From Terriglobia bacterium (GTDB lineage: Bacteria > Acidobacteriota > Terriglobia > Terriglobales > Acidobacteriaceae), in the NCBI GenBank assembly GCA_020072845.1, contig JAIQGF010000004.1, positions 171,957 to 235,956 on the forward strand: 64,000 nucleotides of DNA. Reading direction: 5' to 3'. Below, one piece after another: positions 22,076 through 29,714 of the stretch. The translations under genes were made by a program, and so were the position numbers. Numbering within the stretch: the first letter of the stretch is position 1; each line of letters opens with the position of its first letter. The notes under the pieces are model-generated. The model was given only the letters and a program-made list of their open reading frames with translations, was not told the origin of the DNA and searched no databases.

Positions 22076-22245
22076 TTCAGTGCCAAATAGGGTCGCTGTT
22101 CCGATTGAGGATTCAGATTCTATCCAACATGAACATGCAGCATTCGCAGGCAGCCAGACATTCAGTGCCAATTGGGGTTGCTGTTCCGGTTGAGGATTCA
22201 GCTTGTATCCAACATGAAGATGCAGGATTCACAGGCAGCCAGACA
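22076..22245. repeat. 85-base tandem duplication
   Basis: Two adjacent copies of an 85-base unit (22076-22160 and 22161-22245) differ at about ten positions. Each begins TTCAGTGCCAA and ends CAGGCAGCCAGACA. They lie downstream of the lipid kinase stop, in a 402-base gap ahead of a short gene. A 61-codon open frame spans them, but without a ribosome-binding site or plausible composition, so no gene is called. Confidence 0.85.
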
Positions 22246-22463
22246 TTGAATAATAACGACAGGTCAGCAGCCAACGGGAACCTGAGGTGACTTCATGTCA
22301 GAACCTCGGCGTGGAATCGTGGTGGAAAGCGAGATCACCGCACCCGACCATGCCTGGTTAGCACGGGTGTCAGCGTGACTATCTGCAACCGCGATCGCGC
22401 ACTGTGCTCCTCGGCTCTTGACACCGGCCGTGCGCCGAAATCTCCGCTGGCAGGAGGGAACCT

Positions 22464-22733
22464 TTGAGACATTTTCACCTGAAGTACTTCCCTCGCACCG
22501 GGAAGCCGACGATAAAGTACGGCGCTTCGTTCTTCTCCGAAATTGAAGCGGTGCAAGCCGCCGGATTGGCCAATGCCACCCGCGGCGCCGAGGCCGGGTA
22601 CTACAGCATCCAACACTGCCTTCGCGGAGCCTGCGGGCCCGAGCCTCCGGACATGGAAATTGCGCGGCGCCCCACGCCTGCTGCGCCGCCGCGCGCCCCC
22701 GCGTCCGATGGCCTCCCCGGGATGTTAAACTAG
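22464..22733 (+). CDS. Hypothetical protein (89 aa)
   Basis: The frame starts with TTG at 22464, preceded by AGGAGGG at 22452-22458 with a good 5-base spacing, which is why I accept it. The product begins MRHFHLKYFPRTGKPTIKYG and includes AGLANATRGAEAGYYSIQHC. The C-terminal third is low-complexity Pro/Ala/Arg. It ends 8 bases before sppA and could be translated together with it. No family recognised; it might be a short regulatory or non-conserved ORF. Confidence 0.45.
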   Translation: MRHFHLKYFPRTGKPTIKYGASFFSEIEAVQAAGLANATRGAEAGYYSIQHCLRGACGPEPPDMEIARRPTPAAPPRAPASDGLPGMLN

Positions 22734-22741
22734 CGCCTTCT

Positions 22742-23659
22742 ATGGCGAACGGTGGCCGATCGCGAACGGGACTGTGGGTGCTGATCGGGGGTGGAGCTTT
22801 TTTCATCTTCGTGCTGGCGGTGTACACGCTGGTGTACCTGACCCTCCGCGGCCAGCCGGGCACGCAATACGTCGTCACCGGCAGCGGGGACAAAATCGCG
22901 GTGGTGGAGATCGAGGGCGTCATCCTCGACCCGCAGCCCACGGTGCGCGACCTGAAGAAATTCGGCGATGACAGCTCCATCAAGGCCATCATCGTCCACC
23001 TCAACACCCCCGGTGGAAGCGCCGCCGCTTCGGAAGAGATCTACAAGGAGGTGCGGCGCATCCGCGACGAGAAAAAGAAGCGGATTGTCGCCGACATTGC
23101 CATCGTGGGCGCCAGCGGCGGCTATTACGTGGCTTCCGGAACCAACAAGATTTTCGCCAACGATGCCAGCGTGGTCGGCTCCATCGGCGCCATCATGGAT
23201 TGGTACAACTACGGCGACCTGGTGCGCTGGGCCAAGCTCAAGGAAGAGGTCATCAAGTCGGGCGAGTTCAAGGATACCGGTGATCCCATGCGTGAGCTGA
23301 CCCCGGCCGAACGAGCCTACCTGCAGGGTATGGTCAACAATATGAAGGACCAGTTCGTCGCCGCCATCGCCAGCGGACGCGGCCTGAAAGTCGAGGACAT
23401 CGTGCCGCTCGCCGATGGCCGCGTCTGGACCGGCCAGCAGGCCATGACGCTCAAGTTGATTGACCAGATCGGCGACTTCGAAGCGGCGGTGAAGGACACG
23501 GCCAACGCGGTGGGCATCAAGGGCGAGCCCTCGCTGGTTCGCCCGGCCAAGGACCGCCACAGCCTCCTCGACCTGGTTTTCGGAGACGCCTCCGCCTGGC
23601 TGCCCGACCGCGCCAAGCTCCTGCAAAAGAATCCCGGCTTCTATTTTCTCTGGAAGTGA
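22742..23659 (+). CDS. sppA: Signal peptide peptidase SppA (S49 family, short form)
   Basis: This 305-residue membrane-bound serine protease degrades signal peptides left by export. One N-terminal membrane span is at about residues 11-35. The catalytic Ser is in IVGASGGYYVAS near residue 125 and the Lys base is in VIKSGEFKDTG near residue 178, the S49 Ser-Lys dyad. The length fits the half-size SppA form found in most bacteria outside enterics. The gene begins 8 bases after the small ORF at 22464. Confidence 0.93.
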   Translation: MANGGRSRTGLWVLIGGGAFFIFVLAVYTLVYLTLRGQPGTQYVVTGSGDKIAVVEIEGVILDPQPTVRDLKKFGDDSSIKAIIVHLNTPGGSAAASEEIYKEVRRIRDEKKKRIVADIAIVGASGGYYVASGTNKIFANDASVVGSIGAIMDWYNYGDLVRWAKLKEEVIKSGEFKDTGDPMRELTPAERAYLQGMVNNMKDQFVAAIASGRGLKVEDIVPLADGRVWTGQQAMTLKLIDQIGDFEAAVKDTANAVGIKGEPSLVRPAKDRHSLLDLVFGDASAWLPDRAKLLQKNPGFYFLWK

Positions 23660-23775
23660 GTACCACGAATCCGGTACATTCAAGACGGGTCCAACCTAGA
23701 GACGGCCTCGACTTGCGCAAACCGCGTACGATCTGAGATGTTATGCGTTCCTAACCCACAGGGAGAGAGATCATT

Positions 23776-24096
23776 ATGACCAAAGCCGACCTCATCGATG
23801 AAGTGACGCGGCTGGCGGAACTGACGCGCAAGGACAGCGAGATCATCGTCGAGACCATCTTCGACAGCATCGTGCGCTCGCTCCGCACCGGCGACAAGAT
23901 CGAGATCCGCGGCTTCGGCAGCTTCCGCACCCGCCAGCGCAAGCCGCGCGTCGGACGCAATCCCAAGACCGGCGACCGGGTTGAGGTTCCGGCCAAGAAG
24001 ATCCCCTTCTTCAAGCCCAGCAAGGAACTCAAGGACCTGGTGAACACCGGTCATAGCGGCGGCGGCGCGGTGATCACCCCGCCTAGCGCGAGCTAG
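23776..24096 (+). CDS. hup: HU/IHF-family DNA-bending protein
   Basis: This 106-residue histone-like protein bends DNA and organises the nucleoid. The HU fold is plain: MTKADLIDEVTRLAELTRKD at the N-terminus, the GFGSF turn, and the DNA-clamp arm with RKPRVGRNPKTGDRVEVPAK including the proline that intercalates. A ribosome-binding site AGGGAGAGAG is at 23760-23769. The last 16 residues (GGGAVITPPSAS) form a short tail longer than E. coli HU. It is followed by a repeat hairpin that faces pgeF from the other side. Confidence 0.96.
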   Translation: MTKADLIDEVTRLAELTRKDSEIIVETIFDSIVRSLRTGDKIEIRGFGSFRTRQRKPRVGRNPKTGDRVEVPAKKIPFFKPSKELKDLVNTGHSGGGAVITPPSAS

Positions 24097-24099
24097 GAA

Positions 24100-24192
24100 A
24101 ATTAAGAAGTAAGAAGTCAGAAGTAAGAGAAAAACCTAAGAACGGTAAACGCCGCGTGCGTCCGTGTCATTCTTCATTCTGACTTCTTAATT
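24100..24192. terminator. Convergent inverted repeat of AAGAAGTCAG units (class H), probable two-way terminator
   Basis: The left arm AATTAAGAAGTAAGAAGTCAG and the right arm TTCATTCTGACTTCTTAATT are complementary over about 20 bases, with a loop of 38 bases. It lies between two convergent genes (hup and pgeF) and would fold on either strand. The right arm overlaps the end of pgeF, encoding its last residues KKSE and stop. Confidence 0.55.
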
Positions 24193-25121
24193 GCTATCGC
24201 CCCCACCATCCTGCCCGTCACTCCCTTTTCCCTGCGGTGGGAGAACAGCAAGTCCGTCCGGCAGGACGTGCACAAATCCGAAGTCCAGATGTTCTCCTGG
24301 CGCACTCCGGCTGCCAGCAACTGGCGCCGGTTCGCCTCGACCAGGTCCAGGTGAGGGGTTCGCGGTGGTTCCCCGTGGCCCGGCGCACGCATGTTCATGA
24401 ACAGCAGCGGATACTTCCGCCGCACCGGGTCGGACGAAAAGACCTCTTCGAATAGATCGCGGACATACTCAAACTGCGACTCAAACTTGTCCCGCAGCTC
24501 TTCGCTAACCTCATAGCAGCAGCGGTGAATTCCCGGACCAATCGCCGCCTTCATGTCCGCGGGATCGCTGCCGAATTGGCGCCGGAATTCGCCCACTCCC
24601 TTCTCGACAACCCGCGCCAGCGTGCCGCGCCAGCCGGCATGAAACGCGCCCACCGCGCGCCGCACGGGATCGGCCATCAGCACCGGAAGACAATCGGCAA
24701 CCCGCACCGCCAGCACGATCCCCGGCCGGTTGGTGACCAGCCCATCACCTTGCAGGGGCTGCGCCGGAAGCTCATCGACTCGGTGAATCACGCTGGAGTG
24801 GACCTGCCGCATTCGAATCATCGGCCAAAGTGTGTGGCGCGGGTCTTCGACCCGCGTACCCGGGCTGGAGGCCCGGGCCACACTCGCGCCGTCATCGCTC
24901 GCTCCGATGGCTTGAAGAAACAAGTCGCGATTGCGTTCGACGGCTGCGCGACTGTCCTGGGGCGTGATGCCCAGATTCAGCGCCTGCCCGCCGTAGGCTT
25001 CCGACACGCCGCCGCACCGCGTGCTGAACCCGTGCAGGAGCCAGGGAATACCCGCCAATGTGTCCGACCTGAGTATGCTCAGGTCATCAATCCGCTTCTG
25101 TGACTTTGTCCGCGTCGCCAT
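24174..25121 (-). CDS. pgeF: Laccase-domain purine nucleoside phosphorylase (PgeF/YfiH-like)
   Basis: The 315-residue protein belongs to the DUF152/laccase-domain family that acts as a purine nucleoside phosphorylase and adenosine deaminase and has been linked to peptidoglycan editing. Zn-site motifs are MRQVHS (His), ADCLPVLMAD (Cys) and HAGWRGTLARV (His), and LCTSCRTDLLFSHRREKG is the C-terminal signature. Start ATG 25121; a longer start four codons upstream is possible. Residues around 80-97 (SVARASSPGTRVEDPRHT) are encoded by a palindromic repeat that most family members would lack, and the C-terminal KKSE comes from the flanking class H repeat. Confidence 0.92.
   Translation of the reverse strand: MATRTKSQKRIDDLSILRSDTLAGIPWLLHGFSTRCGGVSEAYGGQALNLGITPQDSRAAVERNRDLFLQAIGASDDGASVARASSPGTRVEDPRHTLWPMIRMRQVHSSVIHRVDELPAQPLQGDGLVTNRPGIVLAVRVADCLPVLMADPVRRAVGAFHAGWRGTLARVVEKGVGEFRRQFGSDPADMKAAIGPGIHRCCYEVSEELRDKFESQFEYVRDLFEEVFSSDPVRRKYPLLFMNMRAPGHGEPPRTPHLDLVEANRRQLLAAGVRQENIWTSDLCTSCRTDLLFSHRREKGVTGRMVGAIAIKKSE
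24829..24884. repeat. Three-way palindromic element inserted in pgeF
   Basis: An outer stem GTGTGGC / GCCACAC (24832-24838 / 24877-24883) encloses two internal hairpins: GCGGGTCTTCGACCCGC and CCCGGGCTGGAGGCCCGGG. The insert is translated in frame as about 18 residues. A shorter relative lies between genes at 60965-60994. Confidence 0.7.
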
Positions 25122-25135
25122 CCCACTCACCACTT

Positions 25136-25171
25136 AAATTACCAACTTACCAAATTACCCAATTACTAAAT
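25136..25171. repeat. AAATTACC tandem units (class D)
   Basis: About four copies of an 8-9-base AAATTACC/CTTACC unit lie just upstream of pgeF. The same unit forms the inner stem at 45723-45828. Only one arm is present here. Confidence 0.6.
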
Positions 25172-25217
25172 CGGCTTTCCTGCCGCCGCCCGCCTCATTT
25201 ATAGTTTCTCATTCGCC

Positions 25218-25574
25218 ATGTACTCCGATTTCCGCTGTGTCGAACGCTGGTCGGGAAAGGAAATCCACTGCATGTACCAGGCGCTGATCGTGGCCATCGC
25301 CACGCGCCACGCCGATGCCGTGGATATCAAGTTTCTGGTGGACGGCCATCCCGTATGGATCGCGCTGCCGCATCCCGCCTGGGTGGAGTACCACCAGCGC
25401 ACCGGCAAGATTCTCACCGACCCTCTCGCCGTCGAGGCCGCCGGTTATTACCTGAAATGGGCGGTTGAGGCGGGCGAAAACGGCGGCCGCGAAATGCACA
25501 CCCTGAGCGTCGCCGAGACTTTGCGCCACGTTGACGCCGTTCTCGAGGCCGAACGCGCTGCTCTCCAGCGCTAG
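25218..25574 (+). CDS. Conserved-looking hypothetical protein (118 aa)
   Basis: The product begins MYSDFRCVERWSGKEIHCMY and has an alternation of charged and hydrophobic residues typical of a small globular alpha/beta protein. A central stretch reads FLVDGHPVWIALPHPAWVEY; the C-terminal half (AAGYYLKWAVEAGE ... AETLRHVDAVLEAERAALQ) is helical. There is no signal peptide or membrane span. A TATAGT box at 25200-25205 lies close to the ATG, but no clear Shine-Dalgarno is seen. I recognise no domain; the codon use looks coding. It stands alone between pgeF (divergent) and pckG. Confidence 0.6.
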   Translation: MYSDFRCVERWSGKEIHCMYQALIVAIATRHADAVDIKFLVDGHPVWIALPHPAWVEYHQRTGKILTDPLAVEAAGYYLKWAVEAGENGGREMHTLSVAETLRHVDAVLEAERAALQR

Positions 25575-25767
25575 TCATCCGCCGAAAATGGTACGGCATC
25601 ACAGTTCAGAGTGACCGCGGGCACATCGGTACCGCCGTCCCTTCCTCACAATCGTACTTTTACCCGTCGTGCCGGGGCGTGTTGATCTGCTGCACGGCGC
25701 AATTCTTTTGAAGTCGTCCCGCGGTTGGTGCACAATACTTGATTCGCGGGTCGAAGGAGACGCCATT

Positions 25768-27603
25768 ATGTCCAGTCCTACGATGGAAGCAGTTGACGTT
25801 ACCGGCGGCGAGATCAGGAATCGCAAGCTGGCCGCCTGGGTCGAGGATGTCGCGCAGTTGTGCAAGCCCGACAAGGTGCACCTCTGTGACGGCTCGCCCG
25901 AGGAATACCAGGCGATGCTGCGCCTCATGATCACCGGCGGCACCGCCATCGCCATGAATCCACAGAAGCGCCCGAACAGCATCTTCGTGCGCTCCAACCC
26001 CGCCGACGTCGCCCGCGTGGAAGACCGTACCTTCATCTGCGCCAAAACCAAGGACGAAGCCGGCCCCACCAACAATTGGGAAGATCCGGCGAAAATGAGG
26101 GAGCGGCTCACCCAGCTTTACAAGGGCTGCATGACCGGCCGCACCATGTACGTCATTCCCTACAGCATGGGCCCCATCGGCTCGCCCATCGCCAAAGTCG
26201 GCGTCGAGATCACCGATTCGCCCTACGTCGTCGCCAACATGCACATCATGGCGCGCGTCGGCACCCGCGTCATGGAAGTGCTCGGCGCCGACGGCGAATT
26301 CGTCAAGGGCCTGCACTCCGTCGGCGCACCGCTCGGCCCCAACGATCAGGATTCTCCCTGGCCGTGCAACGGCGAACACAAGTACATCTGCCACTTCCCC
26401 GACACCCGCGAAATCTGGTCCTTCGGCTCCGGCTACGGCGGCAACGCCCTGCTCGGCAAGAAGTGCCATGCGCTCCGCATCGCCTCCGTGCAAGCCCGCG
26501 ATGAGGGCTGGATGGCCGAGCACATGCTCATCCTCAAGCTCACCAATCCCGAGGGTCAGGTGAAGTACGTCACCGGCGCCTTCCCCTCCGCCTGTGGCAA
26601 GACCAACCTCGCCATGCTCATCCCCACCATTCCCGGCTGGAAGGTGCAAACCATCGGCGACGACATTGCGTGGATGAAGTTCGGCGCCGACGGCCGCCTC
26701 TACGCCATCAACCCCGAAGCCGGTTTCTTCGGCGTGGCGCCGGGTACCAGCATGAAGTCGAATGCCAACGCCATGCTCTCGGTCACCAAGAACTCCATTT
26801 TCACCAATGTCGCCCTGACGCCCGACCTGGACGTCTGGTGGGAAGGCATGACCGATCAAAAACCCGCCGAGCTGACCGACTGGCTGCGGCGTCCGTGGAC
26901 TCCGGAATCCGGCCGCAAGGCGGCGCATCCCAATGCGCGCTTCACCGCGCCGGCCAGGCAGTGCCCGGTGATCGCTCCCGAATGGGAAGATCCCAAGGGC
27001 GTGCCGATTGATGCCATCCTGTTCGGCGGGCGCCGCTCCAGCATCGTGCCGCTGGTTGTCGAATCATTGGACTGGCAGCACGGCACCTTCCTCGGCGCCA
27101 CTGCCAGCAGCGAGACCACCGCCGCGACCACCGGCAAGGTCGGCGTCCTCCGCCGCGATCCCATGGCCATGCTGCCCTTCTGCGGATACAACATGGGCGA
27201 CTACTTCGGCCACTACCTCAGTATCGGCAAGAAGGCGGGCGCGAAGCTGCCGAAGATTTTCTACGTCAACTGGTTCCGCCAGGACGAAAACGGCAAGTTC
27301 CTGTGGCCCGGCTACGGCGAGAACAGCCGCGTCCTACGGTGGGCTTTCGAGCGCTGCGCCGGAACCGGCAAAGCGGTAGAAACGCCGATCGGCCGCATGC
27401 CGTCGCCGAATGACATTGACACGCGCGGCCTCGACATTCCGGCCGACAACCTCGCCAAGCTGCTGAGCGTGGACGTGGACGGCTGGCTGGCGGAAGTGCC
27501 ACTCATCCGAGAACACTTCGCAAAGTTCGGCTCCCATTTGCCGCAGGGCATGAAAGAGGAAGTCGACAAGCTGGAAGAGCGGTTGAAGAAAGCGAAGGGA
27601 TAG
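25768..27603 (+). CDS. pckG: Phosphoenolpyruvate carboxykinase (GTP)
   Basis: This 611-residue enzyme makes PEP from oxaloacetate with GTP, the committed step of gluconeogenesis. The start is ATG 25768 with AAGGAG at 25754-25759. Signatures visible are [15 protein letters not shown] (P-loop with Cys276 and the kinase-1 Lys), [10 protein letters not shown] (kinase-2 Asp pair), FFGVAPGTS and the C-terminal [23 protein letters not shown]. The GTP-dependent family is distinguished from the ATP family by this length and by these motifs. A strong hairpin terminator follows the stop. Confidence 0.97.
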   Translation: MSSPTMEAVDVTGGEIRNRKLAAWVEDVAQLCKPDKVHLCDGSPEEYQAMLRLMITGGTAIAMNPQKRPNSIFVRSNPADVARVEDRTFICAKTKDEAGPTNNWEDPAKMRERLTQLYKGCMTGRTMYVIPYSMGPIGSPIAKVGVEITDSPYVVANMHIMARVGTRVMEVLGADGEFVKGLHSVGAPLGPNDQDSPWPCNGEHKYICHFPDTREIWSFGSGYGGNALLGKKCHALRIASVQARDEGWMAEHMLILKLTNPEGQVKYVTGAFPSACGKTNLAMLIPTIPGWKVQTIGDDIAWMKFGADGRLYAINPEAGFFGVAPGTSMKSNANAMLSVTKNSIFTNVALTPDLDVWWEGMTDQKPAELTDWLRRPWTPESGRKAAHPNARFTAPARQCPVIAPEWEDPKGVPIDAILFGGRRSSIVPLVVESLDWQHGTFLGATASSETTAATTGKVGVLRRDPMAMLPFCGYNMGDYFGHYLSIGKKAGAKLPKIFYVNWFRQDENGKFLWPGYGENSRVLRWAFERCAGTGKAVETPIGRMPSPNDIDTRGLDIPADNLAKLLSVDVDGWLAEVPLIREHFAKFGSHLPQGMKEEVDKLEERLKKAKG

Positions 27604-27633
27604 TTTCAGTTTCAGTTTCAGTTTCAGTTTCAG
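27604..27633 (+). repeat. TTTCAG hexamer array (class I)
   Basis: Five copies of TTTCAG immediately follow the pckG stop codon. They have no inverted partner and end 7 bases before the terminator stem. Confidence 0.8.
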
Positions 27634-27639
27634 GTTGCA

Positions 27640-27670
27640 AGAGGGCAGCGCGAGCTGCCCTCTTTTATTT
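27640..27670 (+). terminator. Rho-independent terminator of pckG
   Basis: AGAGGGCAGC (27640-27649), a GCGA tetraloop and GCTGCCCTCT (27654-27663) form a perfect 10-base-pair stem that runs into TTTTATTT. This is a classic intrinsic terminator. Confidence 0.9.
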
Positions 27671-27685
27671 GTTCGTCGACGGTGG

Positions 27686-27716
27686 CTCACATCTGCTTGG
27701 TTTTGGCAGATGTGGG
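27686..27716. repeat. CACATCTGC...GCAGATGTG hairpin (CCCA-type family)
   Basis: A perfect 9-base stem with a 9-base loop at 27688-27714, followed by GG. It is similar to the hairpins at 41499-41532 (ATTTGCC...GGCAAAT), 29361-29406 and 5595-5634. It lies upstream of the DUF4139 gene. Confidence 0.7.
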
Positions 27717-27807
27717 TCTTCTCGCGGTTACCAATGTAATCACTCTCCACCTGCAAGCTGCGCCAACCATCGCGTTCTCTCCTCGAAAGCCAAGGAGAGC
27801 AACCCGC

Positions 27808-29331
27808 ATGAAACGCAAACTCGCGATCACCGTAACCGTTCTGCTGACGATGTGCTTCCTGGGAGCGGCGATGGTTACCGCCATTCCCGCCCAACCCGCC
27901 GACGAAGGCGCCTCCGGACCCGCGCTCACCATCTACAACCAGAACTTCGCGGTCATCCGCCAGCCGCTCCACCTGGAACTGCATCCTGGCGTCAACGAGA
28001 TCCATTTCACCGAGACCACCAGCTTCCTCGAACCTGATTCGGTGATGCTGCGCGACCCGCTCGGCCGCCGCCAGCTCCAGGTGCTGGAGCAAAACTTTCG
28101 CAACGACCCGGTTTCGCAGGAACTGCTGCTCTCCATGTACGAAGGCAAGACGATCCAGTTCCGCGTCAAAGACGACAAGATCGTTCCCGGCAAGATCATC
28201 CGCAGCGGATACGTGCCGCGCATCTACGACTATCGCAACGCTTACGCCAATCAGTACGCGCAGGGCGGGACGCAGCCCATCATCGAGGTGGACGGCCACC
28301 TGCAATTTGGATTGCCGGGCCAGCCGCTGTTTCCCGCGCTCGGCAGCGACACCGTGCTCAAACCGACGCTCAACTGGCTGCTCGCCACCGACAAGCCCGG
28401 CAAGCTCGACGCCGAACTGTCCTACGTCTCCGGCGGCATGCGCTGGGAGGCCGACTACAACGTGGTCGCGCCGGAGTCGGGCGACGTTCTCGACGTGATG
28501 GGCTGGGTCACGCTGGATAACACCAGCGGCAAGACGTTCGAGCACGCGCGCGTCCGCCTGATGGCCGGCGACGTCAACAAGATCGCGCCGGGGATGATGG
28601 CCATGAGCGCGCCCAGGTCGATGGCGAAAATGGCCGACGAAGTCATGCAGCCCGCCGTCACCGAGCGCTCCTTCGACGAATATCACCTCTACACCCTGGA
28701 GCGCGCGGTCACCCTGCGCGATCACGAAACCAAGCAGGTGGAATTCGTGCGCGCCACTGGCGTTCACTCCCAACGGCTGTACGTCTACGACGGCGCCAAC
28801 ATCAATTGGAACCAGTACCGCGGCTGGTCGTTCGAGAACATCCGCAACGACCCCAGCTACGGCACGCAGTCCAACCCCAAGGTCTGGGTCATGCAGGAAT
28901 TGAAGAACTCGAGCGCGAACCATCTAGGCATGGCGCTGCCTCGCGGGCGCATGCGCTTCTACCGCCGCGATGAGGACGGCCGTCTCCAGTTCACGGGCGA
29001 GAACCTGATTGACCACACGCCCAGCGATGAGACCATCCGCCTCTACACCGGCAACGCTTTTGACGTGGTGGGCGAGCGCCGCCGCATTGACTACCGGGTG
29101 GACAACTCCAAGAGGACGATTGACGAGTCCTTCGAGATCAAGCTGCGTAACCACAAGAAGGAAGCGGTGTCGGTGCGCGCGGTCGAGCACCTCTACCGCT
29201 GCAACAATTGGGAGATCGTCAACCGCAATCACGATTACCGCAAGCTGGACTCGAGCCAGATCGAGTTTCCGGTCGTCGTCCCCGCCAATGGCGAGGTCAC
29301 GATCACCTACGCAGTGCACTACACGTGGTAG
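27808..29331 (+). CDS. Secreted DUF4139 domain protein
   Basis: This is a 507-residue exported protein. ATG 27808 has AAGGAG at 27792-27797. The N-terminal signal peptide is MKRKLAITVTVLLTMCFLGA and ends near VTAIPA. The C-terminal two thirds match the DUF4139 region: LSYVSGGMRWEADYNVV, LYTLERAVTLRDHETKQVEF and DYRVDNSKRTIDESFEI are typical of this predicted beta-rich mucoidy-inhibitor-like family. The role is unknown; related proteins are outer-surface or periplasmic. No partner gene is obvious. Confidence 0.85.
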   Translation: MKRKLAITVTVLLTMCFLGAAMVTAIPAQPADEGASGPALTIYNQNFAVIRQPLHLELHPGVNEIHFTETTSFLEPDSVMLRDPLGRRQLQVLEQNFRNDPVSQELLLSMYEGKTIQFRVKDDKIVPGKIIRSGYVPRIYDYRNAYANQYAQGGTQPIIEVDGHLQFGLPGQPLFPALGSDTVLKPTLNWLLATDKPGKLDAELSYVSGGMRWEADYNVVAPESGDVLDVMGWVTLDNTSGKTFEHARVRLMAGDVNKIAPGMMAMSAPRSMAKMADEVMQPAVTERSFDEYHLYTLERAVTLRDHETKQVEFVRATGVHSQRLYVYDGANINWNQYRGWSFENIRNDPSYGTQSNPKVWVMQELKNSSANHLGMALPRGRMRFYRRDEDGRLQFTGENLIDHTPSDETIRLYTGNAFDVVGERRRIDYRVDNSKRTIDESFEIKLRNHKKEAVSVRAVEHLYRCNNWEIVNRNHDYRKLDSSQIEFPVVVPANGEVTITYAVHYTW

Positions 29332-29360
29332 GCGCTCGTGGCGGGAATCTATTCCTCGGT

Positions 29361-29406
29361 TGCCCCACCCTTGTCTCGCCCGATTTTGGCGAGACAGGAT
29401 GGGGCA
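29361..29406. repeat. TGCCCCACCC...GGGGCA hairpin (CCCA-type family)
   Basis: TGCCCCACCCTTGTCTCGCC pairs with GGCGAGACAGGATGGGGCA (one bulge or mismatch) around a 7-base loop. It is the closest relative of the hairpin inside actB. It follows the DUF4139 gene and could act as a terminator. Confidence 0.8.
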
Positions 29407-29410
29407 TTTA

Positions 29411-29455
29411 CACTGACCACTGACCACTGACCACTGGCCACTGGCCACTGACCAC
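29411..29455. repeat. CACTGACCACTGACC tandem units (class B)
   Basis: About six 7-base units (CACTGAC or CACTGGC) stretch from the hairpin up to the base before the next start codon. The same unit brackets the four-helix gene at the trp locus. Confidence 0.75.
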
Positions 29456-29456
29456 C

Positions 29457-29714
29457 ATGTTTGCCCGCAAGGTCCACGTCGAGTACGAATCCAACGGCCG
29501 GCGCCAGCCCGCGCCACTGAAGTGGCTGGACAGCTTCGCCATGCGCAACTTCACCAACGACCAGGTCTTCGACGACACGCTGCCGACGGCCGATGGCGTC
29601 ATCGAAATCGGCGCGCGCGTGCCGCTGGACCGCCTGAAAATGGCGATGGAGGATTGGTTCCGGCGCAAAGGCTATCTCGCGAAAGATGCAGCCCTGCTGG
29701 TGAGCGAATCCTAG
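29457..29714 (+). CDS. Hypothetical protein (85 aa)
   Basis: The product begins MFARKVHVEYESNGRRQPAP and contains a plausible structured core (KWLDSFAMRNFTNDQVFDDT, then DGVIEIGARVPLDRLKMAMEDWFRRKGY). It starts directly after a repeat array with no Shine-Dalgarno, so the true start could be further in. The stop overlaps the convergent phosphatase gene by 4 bases (CTAG). No family recognised. Confidence 0.5.
   Translation: MFARKVHVEYESNGRRQPAPLKWLDSFAMRNFTNDQVFDDTLPTADGVIEIGARVPLDRLKMAMEDWFRRKGYLAKDAALLVSES

Noticed and set aside
22105-22290. 61-codon open frame over the 85-base duplication
   Set aside because: No ribosome-binding site; the frame comes from the repeated sequence and its residues have no protein-like pattern.
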